From Hyphomicrobiales bacterium (lineage in GTDB: Bacteria > Pseudomonadota > Alphaproteobacteria > Rhizobiales > NORP267): 64,000 nucleotides of DNA. The stretch spans positions 1 to 64,000 of the forward strand of contig JAJFHA010000008.1 of NCBI GenBank assembly GCA_021775875.1, in the 5' to 3' direction. The notes under the pieces are model-generated. The model did no database searches. It saw only the letters and a list, made by a program, of their open reading frames with translations, and was not told the origin of the DNA. Shown piece after piece: positions 7,230-18,539 of this stretch (positions are counted from its first letter, which is position 1; each line of letters starts with the position of its first letter). Both the position numbers and the translations under genes were made by a program.

Positions 7230-9911
7230 ATGAGTGAAACGCAATTGAGTGAAACAGAAATTCCTGCCTCGCAGCGGAGCGGTCGGGGACAAGGTAGCTT
7301 GTTGTGGCTGCTGGTGTTGGCGATTGCTCTGATCGGGGCGGCGATTATGCTCTCCATCATGCGCCGGGAAGCCGCCGAGCCGTTTGTCCTTTATTTGCTG
7401 GCAGGGCTATCGGTGGTTGGGGTGGCCAGCCTGTTCGCGATGGCGCTCGGGTTGCTGCAAATTGGCGATGCCCAGAAAAACGATTTGCTGTCGGGGATCA
7501 TGACCTCGATGCCGGATGGCCAATTGGTGACCGGCGAAGAGGGCCAGGTTCTGTTTGCCAATGATGTTTACCGGAACATGACCGGATGTCAGGACGGCGA
7601 CGCGCCGAGCAATCTTGAGCGTGCCTTTGCCGCTCATATGGACGCCAGTGAACCGATTTTCCGGTTGTCACATGCGGCGCGTGAAGCGCGAAGCTGGAGC
7701 GAAGAATTTCGGATCATCAACAGTGCTGCTGGTGAAAATGACGATGACCGCGTGCTTTGGTACCGGATTTCGGTCAGGCCGCTTGATGCGGCGGGGCGTC
7801 ATCTTGAAGGAATTGTGGTCCGCGGCAAACTGGCGATCTGGAATATTGTCGATGTTACACGCGATCGCGCACGTCAGGAAAATGTTTTCCAGGAATTACA
7901 ATCAGCGATCGATTATCTGGATCATGCGCCAGCCGGATTTTTCTCCATGGATGCCGATGGCCGGGTCCGCTACATGAATGCCACATTGGCGAGCTGGCTT
8001 GGTCGCGATCTGGCGGCCCCCGACGACAAAGCCTTGATGCTGAGCGAATTATTGTCCGGTGATGCGTCTGAATTGGTGGCGCGCAGTATCCCGACCGCGG
8101 GTGAGGTTAAAACAGAAATTGTCGATGTGGATTTCCTGCGCCACGATGGCACCAATCTGCCGGTGCGCCTGTTGCACCGGGTATCGTTTGCCGCTGATGG
8201 CAAGCCGGGACCATCGCGCACGCTGGTATTGAACCGCGGCACCGCTGAAGATGTCGCGGAAGATGTTCGCTCGGCCCAGGTGCGGTTCGCACGTTTTTTC
8301 AACAATGCCCCCTTTGCCATCGCCACCGTTGATGAAGATGGCCGCATCGGCAGCACCAACGCGGCCTTTGCCCGTATCCAATCCCGGATTGGGCTGGATG
8401 ATGGCGGCGATAAAACCACGATGCTTGATTATGTGCGCGAAGCTGACCGGGACGTTATTCGTACAGCCCTTGCGACAGCCAGCGCCGGGCAGGCAGAAAT
8501 TCAACCGTTTGAAGTGATTTTGGCAAATTCCCAAACCGACGATAACCAGCGCTCAAGCGATAAATTACCGGCCAATGGTGAGCGGGATCATTCCGCCCGG
8601 ATTTATGTGAACCCGATTGGTGACGTTGAAAACAAATCCGAGAAGGCGATCCTGTATATTATCGACACCACCGAGCAGCGTGATCTGGAAATGCAGGTGG
8701 CGCAGGGTTTGAAAATGAATGCCATCGGCCAGCTTGCTGGTGGCATCGCCCATGATTTTAACAATCTGCTTTCGGTCATCATCACCCACAGTGAAATGCT
8801 GCTGCTCGATCATAAACCTTCCGACCCGGCATTTCAGGATATCGTCCAGATCAAGCAGAGCGCCAACCGGGGCGCCGGGCTTGTCAGCCAGTTGCTGGCA
8901 TTTTCGCGCCAGCAAACCCTGTTGCCAACGGTGCTGAAACTCGCCGATTCCCTGACCGACCTGATGGTCATGCTGGGACGCCTGATGGGAGATGCGGTCG
9001 ATCTCAAGGTAGAGCATGGCCACGATCTCTGGGACGTGCGGGTTGACCAGAACCAGTTTGAACAGGTGATCATCAACCTCGCCGTCAACGCCGCCCATGC
9101 GATGCCGGAAGGTGGGCAATTGACAATCCGAACCTCGAATATTCCGGATCAGGCCGCTCGCGACTTTAATTACAAGGGCATGACATCGGGTGAATTCGTC
9201 CTCATGGAAATTGAGGATAGCGGCACCGGCATGCCGGCCGAAGTGCGCGAGCAGATTTTCGAACCCTTCTTCACCACCAAGGAACTGGGCGAGGGGACCG
9301 GGCTTGGCCTCTCGACGGTGTATGGGATCATCAAACAGACCGGCGGTTATATTTTCGTCGAGAGCGAACCGGGCGAAGGTACGACCTTCCGCATCTTCCT
9401 GCCGCGCTATGTGGCGGGGCAGGCCGAAGCGCCATCGGCTGCTATCGCCGCGCCGGGAGATCGCCCGGCGGAAGGCGCGTTACAAATCGTTCGACAGGAA
9501 GAATTGGCGGCGAGTTCAATCGACGCCAGTGTCGATGATACAACCGGCGACGAAACCATTCTGCTGGTCGAAGACGACGAAAATGTGCGCCGCGCCGCCG
9601 CCCGGGTCATGATCGGGCGCGGCTATACCGTGCTCGAAGCGGCCAGCGGCATCGACGCCCTCGAACTGATCGACGAAGGACAGGTCCCCGATCTGATCGT
9701 CTCAGACGTGATGATGCCGGAAATGGACGGCCCGACCCTGCTCACCGAAGCCCGCCAGCGCCACCCCGGTATCCGCTTCATCCTGATGTCCGGCTATGCG
9801 CTGGATTCCTTCAACAAAAATCTCGACGACAAAGAAGCGTTCACCTTCATGCAAAAGCCCTTCAACATGAAGAAGCTGGCTGAAACCGTGAAGTCTGCAC
9901 TGCAGGCGTAG
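7230..9911 (+). CDS. cckA: Hybrid sensor histidine kinase/receiver, cell-cycle kinase CckA
   Basis: 893 residues from the ATG at 7230. An in-frame ATG at 7125 would add 35 non-hydrophobic residues and is less likely. Order: two transmembrane helices (about 22-45 and 52-75), PAS-like sensor regions (about 85-490), a dimerisation/phosphoacceptor domain with [20 protein letters not shown] (His508), an ATPase domain with [15 protein letters not shown], a linker, and a receiver domain with Asp826 in [10 protein letters not shown]. This arrangement is that of CckA, which in alphaproteobacteria passes phosphate via ChpT to CtrA and controls division and flagellar genes. Placement behind flhB is common in the class. 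A CtrA box lies in the promoter region that opens this cluster, suggesting a feedback loop. Confidence 0.92.
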   Translation: MSETQLSETEIPASQRSGRGQGSLLWLLVLAIALIGAAIMLSIMRREAAEPFVLYLLAGLSVVGVASLFAMALGLLQIGDAQKNDLLSGIMTSMPDGQLVTGEEGQVLFANDVYRNMTGCQDGDAPSNLERAFAAHMDASEPIFRLSHAAREARSWSEEFRIINSAAGENDDDRVLWYRISVRPLDAAGRHLEGIVVRGKLAIWNIVDVTRDRARQENVFQELQSAIDYLDHAPAGFFSMDADGRVRYMNATLASWLGRDLAAPDDKALMLSELLSGDASELVARSIPTAGEVKTEIVDVDFLRHDGTNLPVRLLHRVSFAADGKPGPSRTLVLNRGTAEDVAEDVRSAQVRFARFFNNAPFAIATVDEDGRIGSTNAAFARIQSRIGLDDGGDKTTMLDYVREADRDVIRTALATASAGQAEIQPFEVILANSQTDDNQRSSDKLPANGERDHSARIYVNPIGDVENKSEKAILYIIDTTEQRDLEMQVAQGLKMNAIGQLAGGIAHDFNNLLSVIITHSEMLLLDHKPSDPAFQDIVQIKQSANRGAGLVSQLLAFSRQQTLLPTVLKLADSLTDLMVMLGRLMGDAVDLKVEHGHDLWDVRVDQNQFEQVIINLAVNAAHAMPEGGQLTIRTSNIPDQAARDFNYKGMTSGEFVLMEIEDSGTGMPAEVREQIFEPFFTTKELGEGTGLGLSTVYGIIKQTGGYIFVESEPGEGTTFRIFLPRYVAGQAEAPSAAIAAPGDRPAEGALQIVRQEELAASSIDASVDDTTGDETILLVEDDENVRRAAARVMIGRGYTVLEAASGIDALELIDEGQVPDLIVSDVMMPEMDGPTLLTEARQRHPGIRFILMSGYALDSFNKNLDDKEAFTFMQKPFNMKKLAETVKSALQA

Positions 9912-10044
9912 CTGCTAATCTCACGCGGTCGTTTTAGGCGATTGAGAGATAACCATGGATGCAGTTCTTTGAATTCCGGGCATGGAGGAGTTTGTGCCAG
10001 GGTTGCTGGGTTGCGGTGTTGGTGTCTGAAGGAGAGGTCCTGAT

Positions 10045-10740
10045 ATGAAGTGGAAAGTTCTGGCGTCAATCGCTGCCGTTCTTGTCATTGTCTGGTTTTA
10101 CAATTTTCCCAGATTTTCCTGGTACCAGCGCATCACCGTCGAGGTGATGGTCGATGGTGAGCTTGTGTCCGGTTCAAGTGTTACTCTTAGCAGGGTTCGG
10201 TTTTCGCCTAATTGGTTCCCGTCCGGCAGTCATCGGCACCCGTCGATTGAAGGCGAGGCGGTCGTGGTCGATCTGGGTGAGCGGGGAATGCTATTTGCCC
10301 TGCTGCGCTCGGAAGGCTCGGTCGATTATACGAAAAGTGTAGCGATGCGCCGATATCGGGAGATATTTTTTACATCTTCCGGGCGGTCTCGCGGGCGTGG
10401 CAACATGTTGTGGTCGCCCTACAACACCCTGGCAGACCAGCGTGACGAGCGCGTATTGCCGCACAACGATTACCCGATGCTTGTGACATTTACCGATATC
10501 GATGATCCGACCAGCGTGCAGCTTGTGGACCCGGATGATCTGGCTGCCACTTTTGGCGAAGGCGTCAACCTCAACCGCATCACACTCGCGATCACGGGGG
10601 ACGGGGTGACAAGGGGCATTGAGGATGTGTTGGGGTGGTTGACTCGGCGCGGTCGGAATATCGATGGCACCAGTGCGACTACCAGTCGTGAACTCTCAAA
10701 CGTTTTGGACGAGGGCGATTTCCATGTATTGCGCAGATAA
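10045..10740 (+). CDS. Conserved membrane-anchored protein of unknown function
   Basis: 231 residues. One N-terminal hydrophobic segment (about 5-22, preceded by MKWK), probably an uncleaved anchor or signal, then a soluble region likely facing the periplasm. The soluble part starts with YQRITVEVMVDGELVSGSSVT and contains IEGEAVVVDLGERGMLFALL, and later DPDDLAATFGEGVNLNRITLAITGD and a VTRGIEDVLGWL segment. I recall similarly patterned uncharacterised alphaproteobacterial proteins but no named domain. The next gene begins 21 bases downstream and encodes a lipase-like fragment, so the pair may descend from one operon, perhaps with this protein as partner or immunity factor; that is inference. 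Confidence 0.7.
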   Translation: MKWKVLASIAAVLVIVWFYNFPRFSWYQRITVEVMVDGELVSGSSVTLSRVRFSPNWFPSGSHRHPSIEGEAVVVDLGERGMLFALLRSEGSVDYTKSVAMRRYREIFFTSSGRSRGRGNMLWSPYNTLADQRDERVLPHNDYPMLVTFTDIDDPTSVQLVDPDDLAATFGEGVNLNRITLAITGDGVTRGIEDVLGWLTRRGRNIDGTSATTSRELSNVLDEGDFHVLRR

Positions 10741-10761
10741 TTCTAGGAGAAATATGAACTA

Positions 10762-11124
10762 ATGGCTATCAACAACAGTTTATTTGAAGCCATTTTGGCG
10801 ATGGATTCTTACAATCGTGGCTACAATCAGGGTGTTGATTTTGGTGTAGGTTCGGACGCAGTAGGCACCTCAATAGGAAACGCTACAATTTTTGCGACGG
10901 AAGACGGTGCCTTGGGTAATCCTGAGAGCTTCTACGCGGTCGCCTATGATCTGGATGGCAGCGGCTCCGGCACTGACAAGGTGATTTCGTTTCGGGGGAC
11001 GGATAATTTTGTGGACGATTTAAGCACCGGTTTTGGCGTTGGCGCTGGTTCGGAAGGCAATGTGCAAGGCCTGCTGGCGGCAGATTTTTATGACACAGTT
11101 TCCGGTGGCAACTTGTCCGGCTAG
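10762..11124 (+). pseudogene. N-terminal fragment of a lipase-like (Mbeg1/DUF2974-type) RTX-associated protein
   Basis: 120 residues. The opening MAINNSLFEAILAMDSYNRG and the stretch YAVAYDLDGSGSG...KVISFRGTDNFVDDL resemble the first part of alphaproteobacterial class-3-lipase-like proteins. In these, a FRGTD strand precedes the GxSxG nucleophile elbow. Here the frame ends at AADFYDTVSGGNLSG, before any GxSxG motif, and I see no continuation in the other frames up to the recA promoter. It is therefore a truncated remnant, or at best a non-catalytic short protein. The ATG overlaps the stop of a two-codon mini-frame (ATG AAC TAATG) that is closer to GGAGA. It may once have belonged with the Hint/HlyC genes at the window start. 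Confidence 0.6.
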
Positions 11125-11189
11125 CAAAACCCCTTGCCGTCAAAAAACTGATTCCCGGTTTGGCTTCGTGACGGAGCGTCATCGAATGT

Positions 11190-11204
11190 GAACAAAATCT
11201 GAAC
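11190..11204 (+). promoter_or_regulatory. LexA/SOS box (GAAC-N7-GAAC) of recA
   Basis: GAAC at 11190-11193, seven bases, GAAC at 11201-11204. This is the direct-repeat LexA site specific to alphaproteobacteria (GTTC-N7-GTTC on the other strand). It lies 117 bases before the recA ATG, so recA is expected to be DNA-damage inducible. Confidence 0.85.
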
Positions 11205-11320
11205 ATAAACCTATTTTATGTGTATTTTCAATAACTTGAACGGGGGTTGAAAAACGGAACAAACCATGTACAATAATGCCACGTTGACAATAACCGGGTA
11301 TGGAATAAAGGTTGAAGAAC

Positions 11321-12433
11321 ATGTCGAAAAATTCAATTCGTCTTGTCGAAGGAGACTCTATGGACAAGCAGAAGGCACTGGAAGCAGCCTTGAGCCAGAT
11401 CGAGCGCCAGCACGGCAAGGGCTCGGTCATGAAACTCGGTCAGGACGCCATTCCTGAAATAGAAAGCATTTCAACCGGTTCCCTGTCGCTGGATATAGCG
11501 CTTGGCATTGGCGGTCTGCCCAAGGGGCGGGTTGTTGAGGTTTATGGCCCGGAATCTTCTGGCAAGACCACTCTGGCGCTGCATTGCGTCGCCGAAGCCC
11601 AGAAAAAGGGTGGCATTTGCGCCTTTGTAGACGCGGAACATGCGCTCGACCCGGTCTATGCCGGCAAGCTCGGGGTGAATATCGACGAGTTACTGATCTC
11701 CCAGCCCGATACCGGCGAGCAGGCGCTTGAAATTACCGACACGCTGGTGCGCTCCGGTGCGGTTGATGTGTTGGTGATCGATTCTGTCGCGGCCCTGACG
11801 CCGCGTGCTGAACTTGATGGCGAAATGGGAGATTCTCTTCCCGGTCTGCAAGCCCGACTTATGAGCCAGGCGCTGCGCAAACTTACCGGATCGATTTCGA
11901 AATCCGGCACCATGGTCATTTTCATCAACCAGATCCGCATGAAGATCGGTGTGATGTTCGGCAGTCCGGAGACCACCACCGGCGGCAACGCGCTTAAATT
12001 CTATTCGTCCGTTCGTCTCGATATTCGCCGCATCGGCGCTATCAAGGATCGCGACGAAGTGGTTGGCAACCAGACCCGGGTCAAGGTTGTCAAAAACAAG
12101 GTCGCGCCGCCCTTCAAGCAGGTCGAGTTTGACATCATGTATGGCGAAGGAATTTCCAAGACCGGCGAATTGCTGGATCTGGGCGTGCTCAAGAATATCG
12201 TCGAAAAGTCAGGCTCATGGTTCTCCTATGACAGCCAGCGGCTTGGACAGGGCCGGGAAAATGCCAAGCAATTCCTGTTCGATAACCCTGACATGATGGC
12301 AGAGATTGAAGAACGCATTCGTGATGACGCTGGCCTTGGTGGCAAGGCGAAGCTGGAAGTTGTCGAGGACAAGGTAAAATCCGACAAGAAGCCGACCGCT
12401 GATGACGATGGCCCAATAGAAGCTCTCGGCTAG
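11321..12433 (+). CDS. recA: Recombinase RecA
   Basis: 370 residues from the ATG at 11321. A TTG nine bases upstream is also in frame, but alphaproteobacterial RecA proteins begin like [16 protein letters not shown]. Walker [10 protein letters not shown] at 76-84, the MSQALRKL and [14 protein letters not shown] (loop L1/L2 region) segments, and a C-terminal Lys/Glu-rich tail are all normal. It catalyses ATP-dependent strand exchange and activates LexA self-cleavage. It is a single-gene unit, bounded by the SOS box upstream and an intrinsic terminator at 12494-12519. Confidence 0.98.
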   Translation: MSKNSIRLVEGDSMDKQKALEAALSQIERQHGKGSVMKLGQDAIPEIESISTGSLSLDIALGIGGLPKGRVVEVYGPESSGKTTLALHCVAEAQKKGGICAFVDAEHALDPVYAGKLGVNIDELLISQPDTGEQALEITDTLVRSGAVDVLVIDSVAALTPRAELDGEMGDSLPGLQARLMSQALRKLTGSISKSGTMVIFINQIRMKIGVMFGSPETTTGGNALKFYSSVRLDIRRIGAIKDRDEVVGNQTRVKVVKNKVAPPFKQVEFDIMYGEGISKTGELLDLGVLKNIVEKSGSWFSYDSQRLGQGRENAKQFLFDNPDMMAEIEERIRDDAGLGGKAKLEVVEDKVKSDKKPTADDDGPIEALG

Positions 12434-12493
12434 CAATTGGCTTCATCCCGGTAATTTGATATCGGGTTTAGCAATATTTCACTGATTAATAAG

Positions 12494-12519
12494 CCGGGGG
12501 CAAATGCTCCCGGTTTTTT
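12494..12519 (+). terminator. Rho-independent terminator of recA
   Basis: Stem CCGGGGG / CTCCCGG (7 bp, one G-T pair), loop CAAATG, followed by six T. It lies 60 bases after the recA stop. Confidence 0.9.
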
Positions 12520-12695
12520 ATTATCCGATTTCCAGTGATCGATTGCTGGACCCGTGCAGAAGGGTCGGATATGAAAGTGCGCTGGCAAATAGGCGAACAC
12601 CGGGCTGGACATGTTGATAAGCTTCGTGGTCTCCATCTGTCTGATGAATTGAATTTCCTGCCCACGGGCAGAGCATCCATACAGGGAATTATTTG

Positions 12696-15356
12696 ATGTC
12701 TGGCGTTAATGAGATCAGGTCTGCATTTCTCGACTATTTTCAGGAAAATGGTCACGAGATAGTTGAATCCGGCCCCCTGGTTCCGCGCAATGATCCGACA
12801 TTGATGTTCACCAATGCCGGCATGGTTCAGTTCAAGAATGTATTTACCGGCGTCGAAAAACGCCCATATTCGCGCGCGGTCACCTCACAAAAATGCGTGC
12901 GGGCAGGCGGGAAGCATAACGATCTGGACAATGTTGGTTATACTGCCCGTCACCATACTTTTTTCGAGATGCTCGGGAATTTCTCGTTCGGCGATTATTT
13001 CAAGGATGTTGCGATTGAACTCGCTTGGAACCTGATCACAAAGGAATATGGCCTTCCCGCCGACAAGCTCATCGCTACGGTATATGCTGAGGATGATGAG
13101 GCGTATGATCTTTGGAAAAAAATTGCCGGGTTGCCAGACTCCCGGATCATTCGAATTGGAACCAGCGATAATTTCTGGTCCATGGGCGATGTGGGACCGT
13201 GCGGGCCGTGCTCGGAAATTTTCTTTGATCACGGGGATAGAATACCGGGCGGCCCCCCGGGAAGTCCGGATGAAGATGGCGACAGGTTCATTGAAATCTG
13301 GAACCTGGTTTTCATGCAGTATGAGCAAATTGCCGGAGATGAACGTCTCATCCTACCAAAACCTTCAATCGATACCGGTATGGGGCTGGAGCGGATTTCT
13401 GCTGTGTTGCAGGGAACCCACGACAATTACGAAACGGACCTGTTTCGAGCTTTGATCGGAGCCACCGAAGAAGTGTTGAGCCGCCAACAAGACCCGGCAA
13501 CACGGGCAAGTTATTGCGTCATTGCTGACCATTTGCGGGCCTCAAGTTTTCTGATCGCCGATGGTGTTTTGCCGTCAAACGAGGGTCGGGGATATGTCTT
13601 GCGGCGGATCATGCGCCGCGCCATGCGTCACGCCCAGTTGCTTGGTGCCAAAGACCCGATGATGTTTAAATTGGTCCCGTCGCTGACCGCTGAAATGGGC
13701 CGTGCTTTTCCTGAACTTATCCGTGCGGAAAATTTGATTTCTGAAACCCTGCGACTCGAAGAAGGCCGGTTCCACAAAACATTGGCACGCGGCCTGACGA
13801 TCCTTGATGATGAAACAAGTTCAATGAAAGCCGGCGATGTGCTTGCAGGCAAGGTCGCATTCAAGCTTTACGACACCTATGGCTTTCCCCTTGATTTGAC
13901 AGAAGACGCGCTGCGTGGGCGCGACATGACCGTTGATACAGACGGTTTCACGAAATCCATGGAATTGCAAAAAGCAGAGGCCCGCAAAGCCTGGTCCGGG
14001 ACCGGTGACACGTCATCTGATGCCATCTGGTTCGATATACGTGACAAAGCCGGTGCGACTGATTTTCTCGGCTATGAGACTGAACGGGCGGAGGGAATTG
14101 TTGTCGGCTTAGTCAAGGATAGTGAACAGGTTGATTGTCTGAGTTCAGGCGATTTGGGGTTTGTAATTCTCAACCAGACACCTTTTTACGGAGAATCCGG
14201 TGGTCAGGTCGGTGACCGTGGAACGATGGTTGGGGACGGGCTAAACCTCGAAATTACCGATACTCAGCGCCGTGCCAGTGACCTTTTCGTTCATGCCTGC
14301 AGAATTGCCGATGGCAAAGTTTCTGTTGGCGATGCGCTTGAATTGATTGTTGATCATGAGCATCGCCAAGGTGCCAGAATCCACCATTCAGCGACTCACT
14401 TGCTCCACGAAGCGTTGCGAAAAATACTTGGTGATCATGTGGTACAGAAAGGATCGCTGGTAGAGCCTGATCGCCTCCGGTTTGATTTCGCCCACCCGAA
14501 GGGGATTGATGCGGTAGATTTGACGACTATTGAAGATATTGCCAACGGGATCGTCGCGCAGAATGGGGCTGTGGAAACCCGTCTGATGTCCGTCGATGAC
14601 GCGATTGAGCAGGGCGCGATGGCGCTGTTTGGCGAGAAATACGGCGACGAAGTCCGCGTCGTTTCCATGGGTGTTGAGACAAATGAGGGCGAGGATGACA
14701 AAAGCTATTCGCTCGAATTGTGCGGCGGCACCCATGTTTCGCGTACCGGTGACATTGGCCTGATCAAAGTAATTTCTGAAAGCGCAGTTGCTGCTGGCGT
14801 TCGCCGTGTTGAGGCTGTGGCCGGGAATGTGGCGCGGCAGTATCTTGAGACCCAGGACAAACGTGTACGTGACGTATCATTGCTTTTGAAATCAGCGCCG
14901 TCTGACATGTTGGATAGGGTCAATCAGCTTGTTTCAGAACGCCGCCAGTTTGAACGAGACCTAGCAGAGGCCCGGCGTCAATTGGCGCTTGGCGGTAGTG
15001 CGGCTGAAGGCGATAACGATATTCGCCAGATCGGTGATGTCAAATTTCTTGCGCGCGCCATTTCGGGCCTGCCCACCAAGGAATTACGCGGCATTGTCGA
15101 TGACGGCAAAGGCAAGGTTGGTTCGGGTGTGGTCGCCATTGTTGGCATCAACGATGATGGCCGGGCGGGGATCGCCGTTGGCGTCACAGATGATCTTGTG
15201 GAACGGTTCAGCGCAGTCGATCTGGTTCGGATCGGCGCTGCCGCTCTCGGCGGCAAGGGGGGCGGCGGACGCCCTGATATGGCTCAGGCCGGAGGTCCGG
15301 ATGGTGCCAAATCCGGCGAAGCGCTTGATGCTATCGAACAGGTACTTGGTGCCTAA
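12696..15356 (+). CDS. alaS: Alanyl-tRNA synthetase
   Basis: 886 residues from the ATG at 12696 (a TTG just before it is in frame but unneeded). Charges tRNA-Ala and edits mischarged Ser/Gly. The class II catalytic core contains [20 protein letters not shown] (residues about 20-39) and the [13 protein letters not shown]-like segment. The editing domain has the zinc-type motif His564-x3-His568 (HSATHLLH) with Cys676-GGTH680. The C-Ala domain ends in [16 protein letters not shown]. All signature residues are present and the length is typical. Its position directly after recA is a frequent alphaproteobacterial arrangement. Confidence 0.98.
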   Translation: MSGVNEIRSAFLDYFQENGHEIVESGPLVPRNDPTLMFTNAGMVQFKNVFTGVEKRPYSRAVTSQKCVRAGGKHNDLDNVGYTARHHTFFEMLGNFSFGDYFKDVAIELAWNLITKEYGLPADKLIATVYAEDDEAYDLWKKIAGLPDSRIIRIGTSDNFWSMGDVGPCGPCSEIFFDHGDRIPGGPPGSPDEDGDRFIEIWNLVFMQYEQIAGDERLILPKPSIDTGMGLERISAVLQGTHDNYETDLFRALIGATEEVLSRQQDPATRASYCVIADHLRASSFLIADGVLPSNEGRGYVLRRIMRRAMRHAQLLGAKDPMMFKLVPSLTAEMGRAFPELIRAENLISETLRLEEGRFHKTLARGLTILDDETSSMKAGDVLAGKVAFKLYDTYGFPLDLTEDALRGRDMTVDTDGFTKSMELQKAEARKAWSGTGDTSSDAIWFDIRDKAGATDFLGYETERAEGIVVGLVKDSEQVDCLSSGDLGFVILNQTPFYGESGGQVGDRGTMVGDGLNLEITDTQRRASDLFVHACRIADGKVSVGDALELIVDHEHRQGARIHHSATHLLHEALRKILGDHVVQKGSLVEPDRLRFDFAHPKGIDAVDLTTIEDIANGIVAQNGAVETRLMSVDDAIEQGAMALFGEKYGDEVRVVSMGVETNEGEDDKSYSLELCGGTHVSRTGDIGLIKVISESAVAAGVRRVEAVAGNVARQYLETQDKRVRDVSLLLKSAPSDMLDRVNQLVSERRQFERDLAEARRQLALGGSAAEGDNDIRQIGDVKFLARAISGLPTKELRGIVDDGKGKVGSGVVAIVGINDDGRAGIAVGVTDDLVERFSAVDLVRIGAAALGGKGGGGRPDMAQAGGPDGAKSGEALDAIEQVLGA

Positions 15357-15393
15357 AAAACGGCACCCAGACGATTTAAAAATCAGCCTGGGT
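15355..15393 (-). terminator. Terminator between convergent alaS and icd (acts on icd side)
   Basis: Inverted repeat ACCCAG / CTGGGT (15365-15370 with 15388-15393) with an inner GATTT / AAATC pairing. Read on the minus strand it is followed by six T (15360 to 15355), so it terminates icd. In the plus direction the T-run is weak. Confidence 0.7.
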
Positions 15394-15410
15394 CCCGGTT
15401 TTGATGTGTC

Positions 15411-16622
15411 TTAGCTCATAGCTTTTTGCAGGTTCTCTTCGATCGCGTCGAGGAACCCGGTTGTCGTCAACCAGGGTTGTTCTGGTCCGACCAGCAAGGC
15501 CAGGTCTTTCGTCATTTGACCATTCTCGATTGTGCCAATAACGGTCTTCTCCAGCGTATCCGCAAAATTAGCCAACGCCTTGTTTTCATCGAGCTTGGCC
15601 CGTTGGGCCAGGCCCCGTGACCAGGCGAAAATCGAAGCCGTCGAATTGGTTGATGTCTGTTCTCCGGCCTGATGCATACGGTAATGTCGGGTTACCGTAC
15701 CGTGAGCAGCTTCCGCTTCGACTGTGCGTCCATCGGGAGACAACAGGACGGACGTCATGAGGCCGAGCGAGCCGAAGCCCTGAGCCAACGTGTCTGACTG
15801 TACATCGCCATCATAGTTTTTACAGGCCCAGACAAAACCACCGGACCATTTTAGCGCGGCGGCAACCATGTCATCAATCAGGCGATGTTCGTAGGTGATG
15901 CCCTTTGCCGCATACTTATCGGCGAATTCCGCGTCATAGATTTCCTGGAAGATATCCTTGAAGCGTCCGTCATAGACTTTCATGATGGTGTTCTTGGTGG
16001 AGAGGTAGAGCGGCCACCCTCGATCCAGCGCGAAGTTCAGGCAGGCATAGGCAAAATCGCGGATCGAGGCGTCGAGATTATACATGCCCATGGCGATGCC
16101 TGCATCGGGGAAATCAAAGATTTCATGCTCGACGGTCTTGCCGTCTTCGCCTTCCCACTTCATGGTCACCTTGCCTTTGCCGGGAACAATGAAATCGGTC
16201 GCGCGATATTGGTCGCCATAGGCGTGACGGCCGATCACGATCGGCTGGGTCCATCCAGGAACGAGCCGCGGCACATTTGTGCAAATAATAGGTTCGCGAA
16301 ACACCACGCCACCCAGAATATTCCTGATAGTACCATTGGGGGAGCGCCACATTTTCTTGAGGCCGAATTCCTCAACGCGGGCTTCATCCGGGGTGATGGT
16401 CGCGCATTTGATGCCGACGCTGTGCTCCTTGATGGCTTCTGCTGCATCAATTGTAATCTGGTCATCAGTTTCATCGCGCTTTTCGATACTCAGATCGTAA
16501 TATTTCAGATCGATATCAAGAAAAGGGTTGATGAGTTTGTCTTTGATCATCTGCCAGATGATCCGGGTCATTTCGTCGCCATCTATATCAACGACCGGGT
16601 TGTCGACCTTGATCTTTGTCAT
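15411..16622 (-). CDS. icd: NADP-dependent isocitrate dehydrogenase
   Basis: 403 residues from the ATG at 16622, with GAGG eight bases upstream. In-frame codons further upstream lack a ribosome site. It is the eukaryote-like (subfamily II) enzyme usual in alphaproteobacteria. It starts [20 protein letters not shown] and contains [30 protein letters not shown] and [23 protein letters not shown] motifs for substrate and metal binding, then [12 protein letters not shown] for NADP. It makes 2-oxoglutarate and NADPH in the TCA cycle. It is convergent with alaS and divergent from the methyltransferase gene at 16807. Confidence 0.97.
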   Translation of the reverse strand: MTKIKVDNPVVDIDGDEMTRIIWQMIKDKLINPFLDIDLKYYDLSIEKRDETDDQITIDAAEAIKEHSVGIKCATITPDEARVEEFGLKKMWRSPNGTIRNILGGVVFREPIICTNVPRLVPGWTQPIVIGRHAYGDQYRATDFIVPGKGKVTMKWEGEDGKTVEHEIFDFPDAGIAMGMYNLDASIRDFAYACLNFALDRGWPLYLSTKNTIMKVYDGRFKDIFQEIYDAEFADKYAAKGITYEHRLIDDMVAAALKWSGGFVWACKNYDGDVQSDTLAQGFGSLGLMTSVLLSPDGRTVEAEAAHGTVTRHYRMHQAGEQTSTNSTASIFAWSRGLAQRAKLDENKALANFADTLEKTVIGTIENGQMTKDLALLVGPEQPWLTTTGFLDAIEENLQKAMS

Positions 16623-16806
16623 TAAGAAACCTCGTTTGGTTGCTGGAATCAGCATTAGTGAAAGCCTTGTGTCCCGCTCCTATAGCAAAGTGATGTTGCG
16701 GTGCAAAGTCAGACATTTGATGGTGATCAAAATTGGACCAATTTAGCGGGTTTGTTATTCTTGGATGGCGTCGTTTACGGCGTAGAAAACAGGATTGAAT
16801 TTTATC

Positions 16807-17559
16807 ATGTCACAACCGTCTCCTGTCATAATTCTGGTTGACCCCCAGCTCGGTGAAAATATCGGTATGGCTGCTCGCGCCATGGCCAATTTTGGTCTCA
16901 CGGTTATGCGGCTGGTAAACCCGAGAGATGGATGGCCCAACGAGCGGGCCGTGGTGGCAGCATCTGGCGCTCCTGATATTCTGGAAAACGCGCGCGTATT
17001 TGATAGCGTTGAAGATGCGATTGCCGATCTACAATTTGTGGTGGCTACAACCGCGCGTTCCAGGGATATGGTCAAGCCGGTTTCGGGCCCCAAGGCGATG
17101 GTTGCTGAATTGAACCGTCGTGGCCAAGAAGGGCAATTGACTGGGATTTTGTTCGGGCGCGAAAAATGGGGCCTCACCAATGATGAGACAGCGCTTGCGG
17201 ATCATATTCTGACCTACCCGGTCAATCCTGATTTTTCGTCACTCAACCTGGCGCAGGCGGTTTTGCTTCTGGGTTACGAATGGTATGCCGCATCACAAGA
17301 TGGGCAGGAGGTGAGTGCCGGTGTGCCCGACCACCCGACCCGAAGGCCCGCAACCCGGCAGGAGCTGGTTGGTTTTTTCGAACATCTTGAAACCGAACTT
17401 GATGATGCCGGATTTTTGCGCCCCATCGAGAAACGTCCGTCGATGGTGCGGAATATCCGCAATATTTTTCATCGCACCGAACTGACGGATCAGGATGTGC
17501 GGACATTGCGCGGGATCATTGTTTCACTGTCGCGAAAATTCGGTGGCAACCGGAAATGA
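16807..17559 (+). CDS. SpoU-family RNA 2'-O-methyltransferase, TrmJ-like
   Basis: 250 residues from the ATG at 16807. SPOUT-type SAM-dependent methyltransferase that 2'-O-methylates tRNA, probably at position 32. The family motif 1 appears as LVDPQLGENIGMAARAMANFGL (about 10-31, quoted in part). Motif 2 is LFGREKWGLTNDE and motif 3 the NPDFSSLNLAQAVLLLGYEW stretch. The C-terminal extension beyond residue 165 contains a helix pair ending in TLRGIIVSLSRKF, as in TrmJ proteins. It overlaps murI by four bases (ATGA), so they form a small operon. Exact tRNA target is by family inference. Confidence 0.85.
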   Translation: MSQPSPVIILVDPQLGENIGMAARAMANFGLTVMRLVNPRDGWPNERAVVAASGAPDILENARVFDSVEDAIADLQFVVATTARSRDMVKPVSGPKAMVAELNRRGQEGQLTGILFGREKWGLTNDETALADHILTYPVNPDFSSLNLAQAVLLLGYEWYAASQDGQEVSAGVPDHPTRRPATRQELVGFFEHLETELDDAGFLRPIEKRPSMVRNIRNIFHRTELTDQDVRTLRGIIVSLSRKFGGNRK

Positions 17560-18365
17560 ACCCCGCCCCGATACTGGTTTTTGATTCCGGTCTTGGCGGA
17601 TTATCCGTTCATGCTGAAATCGTGAAGGCATTACCGCATAAGCAAATTATCTATTGTGCCGATAATGTTGGCTTTCCCTATGGCGACTGGCAGGAAGATA
17701 AGCTTGAGTTCCGTATCAAGAAATTGTTGGTGAATCTCAATCAGCGATTTCAACCCCAAGCAATTGTGATTGCCTGCAACACCGCGACGGTCATCGCTCT
17801 GGATTTGGTTCGTACGCAACTTGATGTGCCAATTGTCGGAACCGTACCTGCGATCAAGGTTGCGGCGGAGCAAAGTGTTTCACGGATGTTTTCCGTGTTG
17901 GCAACGCCTGTCACAATTGGTCGCGAATATACCCGCGATTTGATTGCGAAATTTGCATCGTCTTGCGAAGTTACCCTTGTTGGTTCTGCAAATCTGGCGC
18001 GGCTGGCGGAGCGCTATATTCAGGATGGTGAAGTTTCCCATGATGCGGTATTGGCTGAGATTGCGCCGGCATTCGTAGAGGCAGCGCAAGGACGGACTGA
18101 TCATATTGTGCTCGGTTGCACTCATTTCCCGCTGCTTACCGACATCATGATGAAGGTTGCACCCTGGCCAGTGGCTTTTATCGATCCGGCACCTGCAATC
18201 GCACGTCGGCTGGTCGTAATATTGGGTGAAGACGTTGAGCAAGATTCAGATGTGCCTGAGCACAAGTTTTTTTCCACTGCACCAATGTCGGCGCCCACCC
18301 TGAAAGCGGTCAAAATGATGGGTCACTTCAAGAGCGCTGAAACGCTTGGCCGCAATACAGTTTGA
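17556..18365 (+). CDS. murI: Glutamate racemase
   Basis: 269 residues. Supplies D-glutamate for peptidoglycan. The two catalytic cysteines are in the standard motifs, ACNTATVIAL (about residues 72-81) and GCTHFPLL (about 187-194), and the N-terminus has VFDSGLGGLSVHAEI. Length and motifs are normal. It is translationally coupled to the upstream methyltransferase through a 4-bp overlap. Downstream are about 170 bases with two hairpins before rpsD. Confidence 0.95.
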   Translation: MNPAPILVFDSGLGGLSVHAEIVKALPHKQIIYCADNVGFPYGDWQEDKLEFRIKKLLVNLNQRFQPQAIVIACNTATVIALDLVRTQLDVPIVGTVPAIKVAAEQSVSRMFSVLATPVTIGREYTRDLIAKFASSCEVTLVGSANLARLAERYIQDGEVSHDAVLAEIAPAFVEAAQGRTDHIVLGCTHFPLLTDIMMKVAPWPVAFIDPAPAIARRLVVILGEDVEQDSDVPEHKFFSTAPMSAPTLKAVKMMGHFKSAETLGRNTV

Positions 18366-18397
18366 CAGATCGAGTGGCGCGTATTAGAGACCCTGAT

Positions 18398-18483
18398 CCC
18401 CGGTATTTCGGCATTTCGGGGCTGCCATACATACCCGCGGATGTGAACTAACCAGACACATCCTGTCGAACCCTTTCAGGGTT
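18398..18483 (+). other. Two hairpins in the murI-rpsD intergenic/leader region
   Basis: Inverted repeats CCCCG/CGGGG (18398-18402 with 18417-18421) and AACCCT-TTC-AGGGTT (18469-18483). Neither has a T-run. They could be a weak murI terminator or a structured rpsD leader; ribosomal protein S4 autoregulates its own mRNA in other bacteria. Function is not established here. Confidence 0.35.
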
Positions 18484-18539
18484 TCAGGAGGGATGGCAAA
18501 TGCAATTAAAAACGTTATAAAACATAAGGTTAGTTAAAA

